Assembly (NCBI RefSeq): GCF_964275005.1
Contig: NC_092699.1
Coordinates: 17,536,901 to 17,600,900 of the forward strand
Source: Diadema setosum
Taxonomy: Eukaryota > Echinodermata > Echinoidea > Diadematoida > Diadematidae
Direction of reading: 5' to 3'
Length of the DNA stretch: 64,000 bases
Below, piece by piece: positions 11,440 to 23,194 of the stretch (positions are counted from its first letter, which is position 1; each line of letters begins with the position of its first letter). Position numbers and translations under genes: made by a program. The notes beneath the pieces are model-generated. The model ran no database searches and was not told the origin of the DNA. It saw only the letters and a program-made list of their open reading frames with translations.

Positions 11440-12663
11440 AACAGCATGAAATGCATCTATTCACACAATACTCACATATTGCACTAGTAGAACATCGTTT
11501 ATGCATTATAAGTACATACACTATACGTACAAAAACTTACTCATGTCATTTAAAGTTCAAAGAGTGAATGAAGAAGCACAGGTCATTGACCTGTCAAGGT
11601 TGTTCTTCGGTTAAACTAATGGTAAAAAAAAAGAATGTTACAGTTACATATAGAAGTGAGACAAAAACAAAACATAAAAAAAGACTAAAAACACTGAATA
11701 TGATGTAGGGCCTACTTGCATTAATGATTATGATCTATATATAAGTATACAAGATATAAGTGTATAAGATTACAATTTATGTGAATTAACAATTCATTCG
11801 TTACGTGTTTTTTTTTTCTTGAATGTAGAAAAGGAAACAAATTGTTTGAAAGAATTTGCTATACTCATCCGAATTTGGAGGCCAAAATATTTTATAATGC
11901 ATCACGAAAACTCGAAATTTACAGTTAAAGTTGGGTTACTTACAACTCTTATCTTGTACAATTTACTTTGTTGTTTAGTATTGTATTGTTTTGTTTTTGT
12001 TATAACAAAATAAAGATCAAGAGGACATGCTATCATAATGATCTCTTTTAACAAACTTAAAAAAAGGAGGTTTGAATTTTGCTTATGTTATGCTCTTTAA
12101 ACATTTACACGCAAATGCGAATGTGGTCTCGAATATGTCATTGTCACTGCACGCTTTTGAAGAATTTAAATTCTATTCAAATGCCACCATATTTAGTCCA
12201 AATATTACAGTAGGCGAGTTGTGATACGATCAATAATCTTGATGAAGTCTAACGAGATTTTTTTTTTTAATTCGTTTCAGCCTATTCATAACACCAATTG
12301 TCTTGCTTACTTTCACATATTGTATCAATATGTTAATTTCTATATGTTAACATTTCATCGATCACAACACAACACAACACAACACAACACAACACAACAC
12401 AACACACACACACATACACACAATTCAGTGATTTGACAGAAGGGATTTGACAATCATAAATGCATACATCAACAACCATTACAATAATATTCATTTGTAG
12501 ACTTATGCAGCATGCATGTTTTGGCCAAGTTTAATTATATCTAATTAAAGCCTATCTGCTGAAAACCAATCATCAACTCCACGAAATTTATTTTCAAAAG
12601 TTGAGCAAAGAACATAACATATCCATCAAAATGAGACAAAAACAGAGTAGTATCACATGACTG
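11440..12663. other. No gene recognised; (ACAAC)n microsatellite
   Basis: AT-rich sequence downstream of the receptor. An ACAAC pentamer tract followed by CA repeats lies at 12364-12422. No coding sequence recognised. Confidence 0.45.
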
Positions 12664-13285
12664 AATATGTATATTCAAATTTTCACTGTTTCACCAGATG
12701 TCATTTAGATATTCAGTCTCATCATTTTTTCCACTTTGAGTTTCGTATTACTATAGTTTATTTTTTTTCTGCTTTCATTTCAGTGTGTCATGCTTCACCT
12801 TGGTATCAAATTTCTTTAGGGTTGCAATTCTTTACGCCGAACGTTTATTATTACGAAGGAGCGTTATTCCGAAATGAAATATGGTTCATTATTGTGAAGG
12901 TTTGTTAATCCAAAAATGAAATATAGTTCGTTATTCCAAAGTTTCAATTATCCGAATATGGAAAAAAAAAAGTTCGTAATTCCGAAGATTCGTCAATTCG
13001 AAAACGAAATAATGTTCGTAATTCCGAAGGTTTGTTAAAAAGCACTTTTCAATAATTTTTTTTTTCCGCTCACACTTTACTTTCGGATTAACGAACTTTT
13101 GGAATAACAAACTTTTTGTTTCAATTTTCTATTAACGCACATTAAGATTAACGAACTTTATTTCACTTTCACATTAACACCGAATATTCAAACTTTCACT
13201 GTTTCCACCAGATGTCGTTTAAATATTCAGTCTCGTCAGTATTTCCATTTTGAATTTCGTACTATAGTTCATTTTTTGCTGCTTT
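12664..13285. repeat. Sign-flipped TTCCGAA array between ~110 bp direct repeats
   Basis: The core (about 12820-13165) holds degenerate units such as GTTCGTAATTCCGAAGGTT and GTTAATCCGAAAATGAAA. They are repeated in one orientation and then inverted (TTCGGATTAACGAAC, GGAATAACAAAC), so the halves can pair. The flanks 12664-12780 and 13187-13285 are diverged direct copies of each other, sharing TTTCACTGTTT, CACCAGATGTC, ATATTCAGTCTC and TTTCGTA. A second array of the same units lies at 23195-23555 without such flanks. I do not know a superfamily for this. Confidence 0.6.
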
Positions 13286-13289
13286 CAAA

Positions 13290-14436
13290 TTGGATTGCCT
13301 CGCAGTTGGGGAGCCAAAAGACCTTTCTGTAATGTATAACAGTTTCTGGATGTTTCTTTTCCAACTGCCTAGTAACGAAGCAATTCGTTTACCTGCTCAC
13401 TTCCATTAAGTTCCATAGGAAAGAATTCGCCTATAGTTATAGCAAACTTTGTCGTTATTAGGGCAACTTTTGTGAACAAAGCATGCATAGAATCCGAATA
13501 CATTACAGAACTGGTCTATTGCTTCGTGTCTTATTACATTATAAAACCACTTTCTAAGGAGGATATGTTTTTGTGATGGTAATTACTTTTCGCCATCCTT
13601 GCTTGTATAAGATGAGAGATATGCAAATGTAAAGACACGGGGAGGGGCGAATAAAAATTGCGTAGAAAATGAGAATAAAAATGAAAAAATGCTCGACTGG
13701 GCATGCCGGGCACTAATGTAACATATCAATTGGTAAAGAACTATACATGAAGATTATACTCAAATCAGATTTATTTGTCGGAATTGAGCGGAAAAAAAGT
13801 GACAAAATCGGCTTTCCAGGAGAGTGCAGTTTTTAATGCTTTCACAATCATGATACAGCTCTGATTTACGTTTTTGCACACATTTCTGGAGGGATTTTGA
13901 TGTCATTTGATGAATAAGCAAGCGAGGTATCCTCAACATTATGAACGAGTTCAAAATAAATCTTCAGATTGCTCAGAAAGACCGCGGCATCAAACCTCAT
14001 CATCAAAGGGACGCAGGCACCTGTGAGATTCTTTTGTGTAGGCATAGAATACTGAAAGCTGTTTGAATAATTAAAGTCATTTTGGAATTGCAGCTCTTGA
14101 ACCTCCTTGCATATAAATGTATCCGCAATAAAATGTGTGTGTGTTTGTAATTGTGTTTAACTGAACATCTATGATTACAAACTAGGCAACCTCGTACACA
14201 CATGATGGTGTAAAAAAAAGAAAGAAAAAAAACACACACACGTTAATATCCTGCGTTGCTGTTTGAAGATTGAAAACCAACATACTTTGGAGCACATAAT
14301 TATGTCTTAAAGTACCGATAAAATATAAGGATACCGTGGAGTGTGAAGTCTGGAGTATATTCGAGAATCCCCTTTAAACAAACCGTGTACAGCTTTATAA
14401 CTGATCTCTACGTATTCAATGCTTTCTTTATCCAGG
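13290..14436. other. No gene recognised
   Basis: Mixed AT-rich sequence. No domain-bearing frame and no clear repeat. Confidence 0.4.
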
Positions 14437-14629
14437 GTAACCTCTTCACTGTTGACACTGCTCTCCCCGAGAGCCCTGCCTTTAATTATTACCCTAGCGT
14501 TGCCAGGTACCCATTTATACAATACCTGGGTCGAGACGGACGTGGTGGGGAAAAATATCTTATCCAAGGATGGAAGCACCGGGAGGGAATCGAACTCGGG
14601 TCCTGCAATTTTGAGTCGGGAGTCTTATC

Positions 14630-14635
<6 letters not shown>
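14437..14635 (-). mobile_element. tRNA-derived SINE, minus strand
   Basis: On the minus strand a tRNA-like head reads GTGGATAAGACTCCCGACTC and continues to a B-box match GAGTTCGATTCC. The body contains CTTGGATAAGATATTTT and GGGTACCTGGCAACGCTAGG. The A-box side is cut by a TA microsatellite. This is a transposed SINE copy, not a functional tRNA gene, because the cloverleaf is incomplete and a non-tRNA body follows. Confidence 0.6.

Positions 14636-14682
<47 letters not shown>
14634..14682. repeat. (TA)n microsatellite
   Basis: About 23 uninterrupted TA units adjoin the SINE head. Confidence 0.95.
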
Positions 14683-14684
<2 letters not shown>

Positions 14685-16049
14685 ACAGCGCCCCCACAAT
14701 AGTGTTTTGATTATGCATTTATTCATGATATACAACAGTAATATTCAGAGGTCCCAATTTGCAAGGTATGGGATAACAGGTAAACTCACAGTATAATCAT
14801 GACCCTAGGATTAACATGATTATCGCTCTGAGAGAAATCTAATCTTGAAGGGAATGATTTATATCTGCCAAACTGAGTTCATATCTTACAGAGATGACTG
14901 TGTCCACTTTAGTCCGGGTCATTGACGTAGAATATTAGAGTACTTTTATCCTCTTCCTAAGTGTCCGTATGCATCAAAATGGTTCACCTAGTCGTTGAAT
15001 ATGCCATTTCACGGATCAAAGTGATGGGAATCGTTGAAGAACTTCTCTTTAAATTGGAAGGTGATTACGAATCGTAGAAGTGACTCGATGTACGAGGGTA
15101 GATTGAAAAGTGACTGCCAAGCCGTTAATGGGGAACAGAGTGTCGGTACGTCGAATGGCGTCGGACTCTGGAATGCATTAAACTAATCCGCCATAATGGA
15201 AATTAACCCAGCATCTGAATACTACACGTGTAGTTCTCCACTTCCTCTTCCTTTTGCTCTTTCCCCCCTCTCCCCCGCCCCCCCTCCTCCCCTCCCCCTC
15301 TCTCTCTCCTCCCCTCCCCCTTTCTAGCTACAATGCATGTCAGCGTTCTATTGTAATTCATAGCATACAATATATATATATTGATATTTATATATATATG
15401 TTCATATATCTTGTCGTAGTTGTAGTAATCTCAAATAAAAGTGTTGTTTTTTTTATTTCAATGTATGTAAAATTATGTAGCTATATATAAGAAGTTAAAC
15501 CATTATAGTAATTATTATCATGTAGGTCTACATTTCCCTTGCCTCTGGCCCATACATCGCATATGGGAAATTATACGTTACAAGCTTTATCTTAAGTTTC
15601 TCTCTATAACAATAATATTGTATCATTGTTTCACAGTTCAGGAAGAAGTGATATGTATTCTTTATAATATATTTTTGTTAATGTTTTATGTTGCTTCATT
15701 TGAGGTAAGATTTTTTTTCGATTGTCTCCCCGATCTGTATTTATGAAATTTGTAAGATCGCAACCGCTGATCTGCATTTTTAGCAAACATGTTAGAAAAG
15801 GTGGTTCCTTTTCTGTGACTTGTTTCTCACATTGTTTGTTAGATATGTAGATTAGCAGCTGCGATCTTACAAATTCCGTTTGTATAGAGGGAGACAAATG
15901 AAAGAAAACTCATACCCCATATCTTCACCCCTCTGCTCAATAATCTCTCTTAATGCTTTCATGTTATCATTTATGGTGATTATAAAACAATAAATGCGAG
16001 GAAAGAAAATAATTCTCTTAACAATATCTATTTGTTCGTTTGTTTCCAT
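14683..16049. other. No gene recognised; CT-rich tract
   Basis: A pyrimidine tract (CCCTCC/TCTC) spans 15262-15325 and TA-rich sequence follows at 15370-15400. No recognisable gene. Confidence 0.4.
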
Positions 16050-16381
16050 CTGAGAAGCAGGCTGGATAGCCCATATTCAGCTACGTTAAGCTGGTCTTCC
16101 ATGGGGGTCCAGTTGGATGTGAGGTGGGACCACTTCACCGGGTTAAACACCCTGCTATTTGCGATGAATGAATGAAGCGGGATCTTTTACGTGCGTGAGC
16201 TGTGACTCTCTCATACACGGGACCTCCATTTTATGTCCTATCCGAGGGACAGAGTGTTTTGCCTCTTTCTAGAGGAGACGGTATGATTACACACAACATT
16301 GCTCAGTCCAGACTCGGGTTCGAACCCGGGCCCTTAGGATCGTGAGGCAGACGCGCTACCGACTGAGCCAACTCACAGCCC
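16050..16381 (-). mobile_element. Deu-domain-like SINE with tRNA head, minus strand
   Basis: On the minus strand the element starts at 16381 with GGGCTGTGAGTTGGCTCAGT. It has a good A box (TGGCTCAGTCGG) and B box (GGTTCGAACCC). The body contains ATAAAATGGAGGTCCC, GAGAGTCACAGCTC, GTAAAAGATCCC and CAGGGTGTTTAACCCGGTG. From memory these resemble the Deu domain shared by SINEs of sea urchins, fish and other deuterostomes (GAGGTCC...GTAAAAATCCC...GGGGTGTAACCCCGGTG). This is the best sequence-level support for a deuterostome source. It is a SINE copy and not a tRNA gene. Confidence 0.75.
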
Positions 16382-17430
16382 GTACATCAATAGTAGATTA
16401 TTGTGTTTGAAATGTATGCGTGGCTGGTCATTTGCTTATGTAATGATTTCTTCCTTCAAGTAAAGGGTGTTAAACTTTGCCTATTGTGACGTAGGCCTAT
16501 TGCTTTCTCTTCTTTAATTCTCTCCCTCCTACTTTTCAGTATTTCTATCACAGCTTCGATTTGATATAATGTCATAAGGGAAATTACCACCACAATCACT
16601 GACATTATGGAATCAGCCGTTCTTAATCGATCCGCGTCGTTTGCTTCATTTAAATATTAAATTTTCTATTTGAATATTCAATACAATGTCTATTTATACT
16701 CGTCCTGCTTGTTGCTGTACGTGGATAGAAGATGATACAGATAATAGAAATGAAACCACACCAAACCAAAACCCAAATCCGGCAGGGCGTTATGTATTGA
16801 TTGCTAAATTATGATGGATATGATATTACCTGTTGTAATCATCGTAGTTGAATGTATGCCTACGATTATGATTCCTGATTTATTCTGTATTGTTTTGTTG
16901 AAAAAGACAAGAATAAAAGTAAATGAATCGAAATTTAAATTAAAATTGATATAGTGTGCTATCTTACAAACAAAATCTAGTGTATTCTTTATTGAATCAA
17001 GGTATGCATTTACGTATGTATAAAATGTATCTTACGGAGCAAAGCGCTCATTGAGGTAAAGAAAAAGATAACTGCGAAAAAAAATATACATATATTTCTG
17101 GGGTTGAAGGAGCTGACATTGTCAGGAATGACAAGGACGAAAAAAAAAAAATGATTTCAATGCCTTTAACCTCAAGTGAGCATTCTATATCTTGCAGTTA
17201 ATTATCAGTGACCACAGACAGGTAGGTAAGAAGATTATGTCGAGCAAAAAAATAGACGTTTTCTGAGCTTCTGAAAAAAAGTCGAATTTATAACGTCCTA
17301 GCTGTTTTACAAGCAAGGGAGTCTTTTTTTAAATGACTCCAAAGCCTATTATACTCATCCCTCGGAGCCCGTCGGTCCTTAAAGGTATTAATACTACATT
17401 TTCTTTCAAATTTAACAGCATATACTTGAA
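16382..17430. other. No gene recognised
   Basis: AT-rich. The sequence near 16890-16940 (GAATAAAAGTAAATGAATCG) has the look of a retroelement tail, but no domain supports it. Confidence 0.35.
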
Positions 17431-17435
17431 CACAT

Positions 17436-17455
17436 ACACACACACACACACACAC

Positions 17456-17486
<31 letters not shown>
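17436..17486. repeat. (AC)n-(TA)n microsatellite
   Basis: A CA run is followed by a TATA run. Confidence 0.9.
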
Positions 17487-17488
<2 letters not shown>

Positions 17489-17596
17489 TATGTCTGGAAA
17501 GGACACAGTGTCTCACAGTGTGTTCACAGTGTGGTCACATAGTCGACTATGTGAAAACGCTCGGATTTAACAGTGTTCACACTGTGTAACACTATG

Positions 17597-17867
17597 CAGG
17601 GGCCGCGGAACGTTTTTTCAGTGTGGGGGGGGGGGGGGGCTGCGGGACCGGGGGGGGGGGGGTTGGCAAGGTCAAGACACCCCCCCCCCCCCCCCCCCCC
17701 CGCTTAGACGGGAAGAATCTAAGGGCGGAATCTTTGGAAATTGAAATTCATGAGTGTTGTGATTTTTTTTTCTTTTATATTTTTTTTTTTGACGAACCAA
17801 AAGTGTGTGTGTGGGGGGGGGGGTTGCAGCCCCCCCAGCCCCCCCCCCCCCGCTTCCGCGGCCCCTG
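17597..17867. mobile_element. hAT-like MITE with CAGGGGCCGCGGAA ends and G/C tracts
   Basis: Inverted ends CAGGGGCCGCGGAA (17597) and TTCCGCGGCCCCTG (ending 17867) are perfect over 14 bp. CTATG directly flanks both sides (17592-17596 and 17868-17872), so a 5 bp target duplication is supported. Inside are long G and C homopolymers that can pair. CAGGG ends with a 5 bp duplication fit hAT, specifically hAT5-type elements. No transposase. Confidence 0.65.
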
Positions 17868-18658
17868 CTATGTTCTTTCCTGCAGGGTTTATATATATAT
17901 ATATATATATATGTTTTCATGCGTGTATAATTTTTACATTAACACATCATTGAGCATGACATAAGCACATATCAATCAGTAAGTATGTAAATGCTTACAG
18001 TCATTATTCACTCAGTCCACGTTTCGTCATTATACACACTGAAGAGATTTGATCGACTGAATGGAATCGTGCGTGGGATCGAGAAACATCTCACGGCAAA
18101 ACACGCTTTGTGACCCGGAATGACATACACACCTCTCATCCAAATTATCTTCATATTCCCTCAGTTTATATTCAGTAAACGATCATAATCATGTATTTTT
18201 GTGTGATAACCTCAAAGCTAAAAAACCTTCAAAGAGGGTATCAGAACGATTGACTGAAGGGCTTGTAAATTATAGGGTGCACGTCCCTAACATTATCGAA
18301 TTCGTCTTTAGTTCCTTTGTTTCTGTAGGTGTATATAATATTTTAATGTAGAGCAAGAATAATAAGACTCACGGATGTTTGGTATTATTCACTGCATTAA
18401 AAAGACGTCAACTGGGGAAAATATTGCATCATTATACGAGATGAAAGTAATACAAAGCTGAAAGGAATACCTTGACATTTACTATAAGACGATTACAGTA
18501 GCAGCAGCAAAAAAAAAAAAAAAAATGCTTTCTCGTAGTTTGGAGAAGTGACTTTTTCCCCTTTAAACATAAATTGACTGACGTTCAGCATATAATAGCT
18601 CAATTGACAGGGGACATGCATCTCTTTAAAGAATTTGAGGTATTCATAAATATCATAT
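17868..18658. other. No gene recognised
   Basis: A TA microsatellite lies at 17889-17912 and the rest is unremarkable AT-rich sequence. Confidence 0.4.
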
Positions 18659-18773
18659 GAGCTCCCTCGTGGAGACTTAATTAGCTCCTTTGTGGAGACA
18701 ATATGAGCTCCCCCGTGGAGACTTAATGAGCTCCTTTGTGGAGACAATATGAGCTCCCTCGTGGAGACTTGGT
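18659..18773. repeat. Minisatellite of five 23 bp hairpin units
   Basis: Five contiguous 23 bp units start GAGCTCC (TAGCTCC in the second) and contain GTGGAGAC. Odd units end CTTAAT (CTTGGT in the last) and even units end CAATAT, so the array also reads as a 46 bp higher-order repeat. Each unit holds CTCC(N)GGAG, a small potential hairpin. Confidence 0.85.
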
Positions 18774-19295
18774 ACATACACATATATATTTAATAATCTT
18801 GTTTATATTTTTCTGAGATTTATAATGTCTGTTTTATGTTAAGTGCTGTCTGGGGCAAATTATTTGTATAGGGCCCCATTTTTCTCTCTCTTCTTTCTTT
18901 CTATAAAACAACAACATGCATCTCTTCTCATCCGTCGATTATTCACGCTAAATAGATTGTTTAAAAGTCTCCTTTTTTTCTTTACCTTTTTTTCTCTGCT
19001 GACCTCTCTAAAGATTGAGTAAACGTCTCATCGAGTTTTTCTCATTTCCTCTTTTCTGTCTCTCCTTCGATACAAGTAGATTTGCATCGTTTCGTCTGAA
19101 TTTTATACCGAGGTTGATGAACACTATATATATTATAGTCTCACTTTTAGAGTTGTGTTTCTCTCCCTGAGGGAAGGTGAGTAAAGGAGGTTCTATTCAT
19201 TCGTTTGGATGATTGTAATTCTTATTCAAAGATTAAGTGCAACACAACCTGATCTATACTGACATGATTTAGAAGGACGAAATGGCAAGTCTTTG
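18774..19295. other. No gene recognised
   Basis: Pyrimidine-rich, low-complexity sequence. Confidence 0.35.
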
Positions 19296-19299
19296 TGGA

Positions 19300-19750
19300 T
19301 GGCAGGTCCACTTTCATCTCGGGGTCATCCCACGAGCTAGACAGCGACGAGTCATACGGACCACGAATTAGACATTGAAAAAAAAAAAAGATCCTAGAGT
19401 CATACACCCATGAGTCACACAGCCCAAGGGCTAGACACCAAGTAAAACAGGTCTACGAGCTAAACAGCAGAGCCAAATAAGGTCCACGAGCGAGACACTA
19501 CTGTAGGCAAACAACGCCCACGAACACGACACTGAGCAAAAAAAAAAAAAAAAAAAAAATATTCCACGAGCTCGATGAGCAGTCATGAAATGTCGACCTC
19601 GTAGGCCCCTTTTTGCATTATGTCGAGCACGTAGACCTTATTTGCAGAGTGTCGAGCTCGTAGGAAATCTTCACTTAGTGTCTACCTCGTAAGTTGTATG
19701 TCTCGTGAGCTGTATAACTCGTGGGCTGTAGGACTCGTGGACGTCGAGCT
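19300..19750. repeat. Sign-flipped array of CACGAGCTCGACA-type units
   Basis: Left of a poly-A tract (about 19540-19559) degenerate units read CACGAGCTAGACA, ACGAGCTAAACAGC, CACGAGCGAGACACT and CACGAACACGACACTGAGC. Right of it they read in the opposite sense: TGTCGACCTCGTAGG, TGTCGAGCACGTAG, TGTCGAGCTCGTAGG, TGTCTACCTCGTAAG and GGACTCGTGG. Unit spacing is roughly 20-35 bp. The whole can fold into a long imperfect hairpin. I do not recognise a named family. Confidence 0.55.
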
Positions 19751-19754
19751 CGTG

Positions 19755-20258
19755 ACGTGCACTCTTCATTCCATGCAGATTTTCTCTCTTTTTACTTTTA
19801 CTTTTCTGTCGAAGAGATGTGGAGAACATCATTTATAAAACCTTCTTTGTGCCATCCAGACGTCCGACATATGTAGATTCTCTTTTTATCTCATTCATCG
19901 TATTTGACATATAAACACATTTTTTTTTGTGTCTCTTTAAGCTGTTTAACTCTTCCATTACCATGACGATCTGCTCGCACACTATGTCAGGGGCACTCTG
20001 AGATGGTAGCTCTGAGCGGTTGAAGCGGGATTTCTCTTGTATGAAAATCGTCGGGAATTTTTAGGTCATGTGTTCATTTCATTTGTCATTGATATTTTCC
20101 TTGTTTCTCTTTCGCAATCACTCTATCTATATTGATTTTCTCAAGCTGTCCTTGAGCCAGGTTTCAGCTCTTCTATTTTTGTGTGATACATCCTTCTCCT
20201 ACTCACCATCAGCATTGTCTCTCTCCCCCTCTCTTTCGCTCTCTCATATCCTTAAATT

Positions 20259-20292
<34 letters not shown>

Positions 20293-21506
20293 CATCTATC
20301 TGTATTTATATTTCCATCAATCTCATGTTTGTCTTTCTCTCCCGTGAGAGAAAGACTGCTGAAACCTAAAAACAACAACAACAAAAAAAGTCGTCATTTT
20401 TAATTTAATGTGATAGACTTACGGGAGCAAAACCAACCACCAACCACCACCTCCAACAACAACAACAACAAAATAATGATAAAAAAACTCAAAACACTGC
20501 AATACAGCCCCGGCATAAAAATGGGAAAGAAAAAAAAAATGCATACCCATTTAAATGGAAATTGAAAACACGCAGGAAGTTGCCGTGGTGACAGATGACG
20601 ATAATGTATCTCACAAAACTTAAAATGACAGCAATTTAAAGATGTGCTGTGAGAGAAAACCATTAACCTAATGGCATTGATCCTGCAGACAGGTATATAT
20701 GTGTAGGAGAATATGATATCCACGCATCAATAACTATTCGACATGAAGAAAAAATAAATCCACACAAACATCTATGAAAAATGATAATATTAAACGTTCC
20801 GCCAATTTATGTCCACCTACCGGTTGATACCCACGCATCGATCATCTTTTCTTATATACGTAGAGGGTACACGAAATATTTTGTCAGGTACAGGTTTGCA
20901 ATGATAGAGTTGCTTTCAAACTTGCGAGCACTCGCAGTCGTTGCAGGTGGTTGTACGAACTTGAGACTGTCGTGACATTGAACTTTGAACATGCTCAATT
21001 TCCAGACGCGACCAGAGATTATTGCTGTGACCGGTTGTGAGAATGTCGTATACGAGTTGCACAGCCTACCTTGCTAGACTTGATCCGGGATTTCGCACGC
21101 AACGGAGATTGTGCAACGCTCGCGTGTGAACGTCCGCCCACTCGCACGATCATACATGAACGCCCTACAAGCAAATGCGACTTATTCGTGAAACGGTCCC
21201 CTCTAATCGCATTTGTTGTACAACATCGGATTCTGTTGCATTTATGAATGTCTCTCTGGGACCTGATGAGACTGATGGTGACTGAAGCCTGCTGCAACCT
21301 GTCATATGATCAAATAGTGTCAAACGGTCGCAGATCGATCGTTAGACCGGTTTCACAGCAGTGCTATGATTTCAAAGCGAAACATACAACTACAAAGTCC
21401 AAGGTCCTTATCCTTCTTCCGGTAACTTTTGACACTTTAACATACTCGCTACACATTTCATCAATTATTTTAGAGGGACTTTTCAAACGGATCTTAAGTT
21501 CCTCTG
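19755..21506. other. No gene recognised; (TATC)n
   Basis: A TATC tetranucleotide tract lies at 20261-20302. The GC-richer segment at about 20930-21320 has short inverted motifs (CGACCAGAGATTATTGC and related) but no clear ends. No gene. Confidence 0.35.
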
Positions 21507-21510
21507 TTAA

Positions 21511-21950
21511 AGGAGAATGAAACTCAAATATACATTGAGTAATTCAATTAATATGGGTTGAGTAAGTTAATACAGCAACATTAGAAGAACGTAGGCCTAC
21601 GTCTGTACGTTATAAGTTAAAGTCTGCTATAAATCGAACAATTTGTTGAAATGTTATGATTTTTTTTTTTATTTCTCATCCATCGCTGGATGAGAAGACT
21701 GCTACAGTTCGTGGTGTCACTTATGGAAAGCGATACAAAGGAGATATAGTGCGAATTCAACGAAATATATTTTTAATAAAAAATACACATTCCATCAGCT
21801 TTACTCAGACATAATGTTAAAGGTACTATCATTACCCTGTATTCTGGAAGAGGTAAGTCACGTTCTCTGTTATCGACTGGTAATTATGCCAAAAAAGGTG
21901 AAAATGGCAAGATATTTTTTTTTCTCAGTCTTCTTGGGGAGGGGTTTGGT
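21511..21950. mobile_element. Foldback MITE family B, partial copy 2
   Basis: TTAA (21507-21510) is followed by AGGAGAATGAAACTC and family B blocks: CAGCAACATTAGAAGAACG, CGCTGGATGAGAAGACTGC, CGATACAAAGGAGATATA and GAAGAGGTAAGTCACGTTCTC. The inverted right arm is missing or too diverged to find. Confidence 0.55.
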
Positions 21951-23190
21951 AAAATGACTATACGGATCTAAAACAGTTTCGCAAGCACAGCTGCTCGTAT
22001 CGTCCCCAGTGCTAGATTACACTAATGTAGATCATTTAGATCATTTCAACACTGAATGAGGTATATAGCAAGTCTCTTTCTTTTCCTTTTATTCTTCGAT
22101 GTTTATATTTCCCCAATTTCTAAATTATCATTTCCTTCAATTCTAAATATCAAATAAGAATCAATCTTATATCTTCATCTGGGAATCTACACCTTACAAG
22201 CAATGTTTTTATGTAAATTCCTCATATTTCACATGTTTATAATTGTCTAAAATGCTGTATTTGACAATCATCCATGAATTTGTTTTAGTTACGTTTATGG
22301 TTTATTTGTTAAAATCTGGAACATGGAACAATAAGCACAAACCAAACAAAACAAAAGTCATTTCGATTGCTGGTGTGAATAAAAGAAAGATAAAAATAAT
22401 AAGTGGGTCCACTCTGAGTATCTCATACCAATAGGCAACACAGTTAGTATAGTCCTGTCCTTTCAATGTTAAGTAGGTAATTAATGTCTTTTTATGATAA
22501 TACTACTGACTTAACGACTATTGTGATGAATGTCGAAATACATTGTGTAAAAACATTGACTCTTTAAGAAAGTAAGAAGAAACAATCTTCCACGACTGTA
22601 TGTAATAGGTTTAAAAAAAAACAGTCTGTGGTATGTCAAGTACGCAGTCACCAAACAAACAAAAACCTGAGATATTTCACAGGTGAAGCAGTCAAGTCAA
22701 ATTGAGAGCTGCAACTTACGTGACACTTTCTTTATGTGATCTTTATCAATAACTCATCGAATGTGGTTTATCTGGAAAATTCCTGACTAAAACCCAATTA
22801 ATATTATACAAAACGAAATACAAATTCACACATTTTTTGTTTTGTCTGCAGTTGTAAACAAGTGAACATTTATGCAAGGAGAATATTACTCTTTTTCAAT
22901 CTTGCGCTGCAATACGTTTACGGCATTTATGAGATCAAAGTACTTTTCAGCAGTATCATTTTGACAGGGAATGTAATCCCTTTCGTGTCCTTCATCTCTC
23001 ATCCACCCATCTATGTTATCCACAAAGCCACTGAGATGATACCACAAAACGACATTTTGCTGAGCCAGAACGATATTTCATTTGATTTCACTGTGCTAAC
23101 GTGTTTACACACGGCACACTTCTCTGCACAAGCACCATTATAGTAATGCTGCCCTTCCGTAACCATTGCGAGAACGTTACCTGCGGTTGA
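21951..23190. other. No gene recognised
   Basis: AT-rich. A short open frame at 22862-23143 has no recognisable domain. Confidence 0.35.
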
Positions 23191-23194
23191 TATT

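Noticed and set aside
14580-14635. A second tRNA-like gene.
   Set aside because: Only the B-box half is intact, and it is part of a SINE.
16300-16381. A tRNA gene on the minus strand.
   Set aside because: A and B boxes are good, but the anticodon arm and acceptor pairing do not form a proper cloverleaf and a SINE body follows directly.
18659-18773. A CRISPR-like array of short repeats.
   Set aside because: The units are directly contiguous with no unique spacers, and the genome is eukaryotic.
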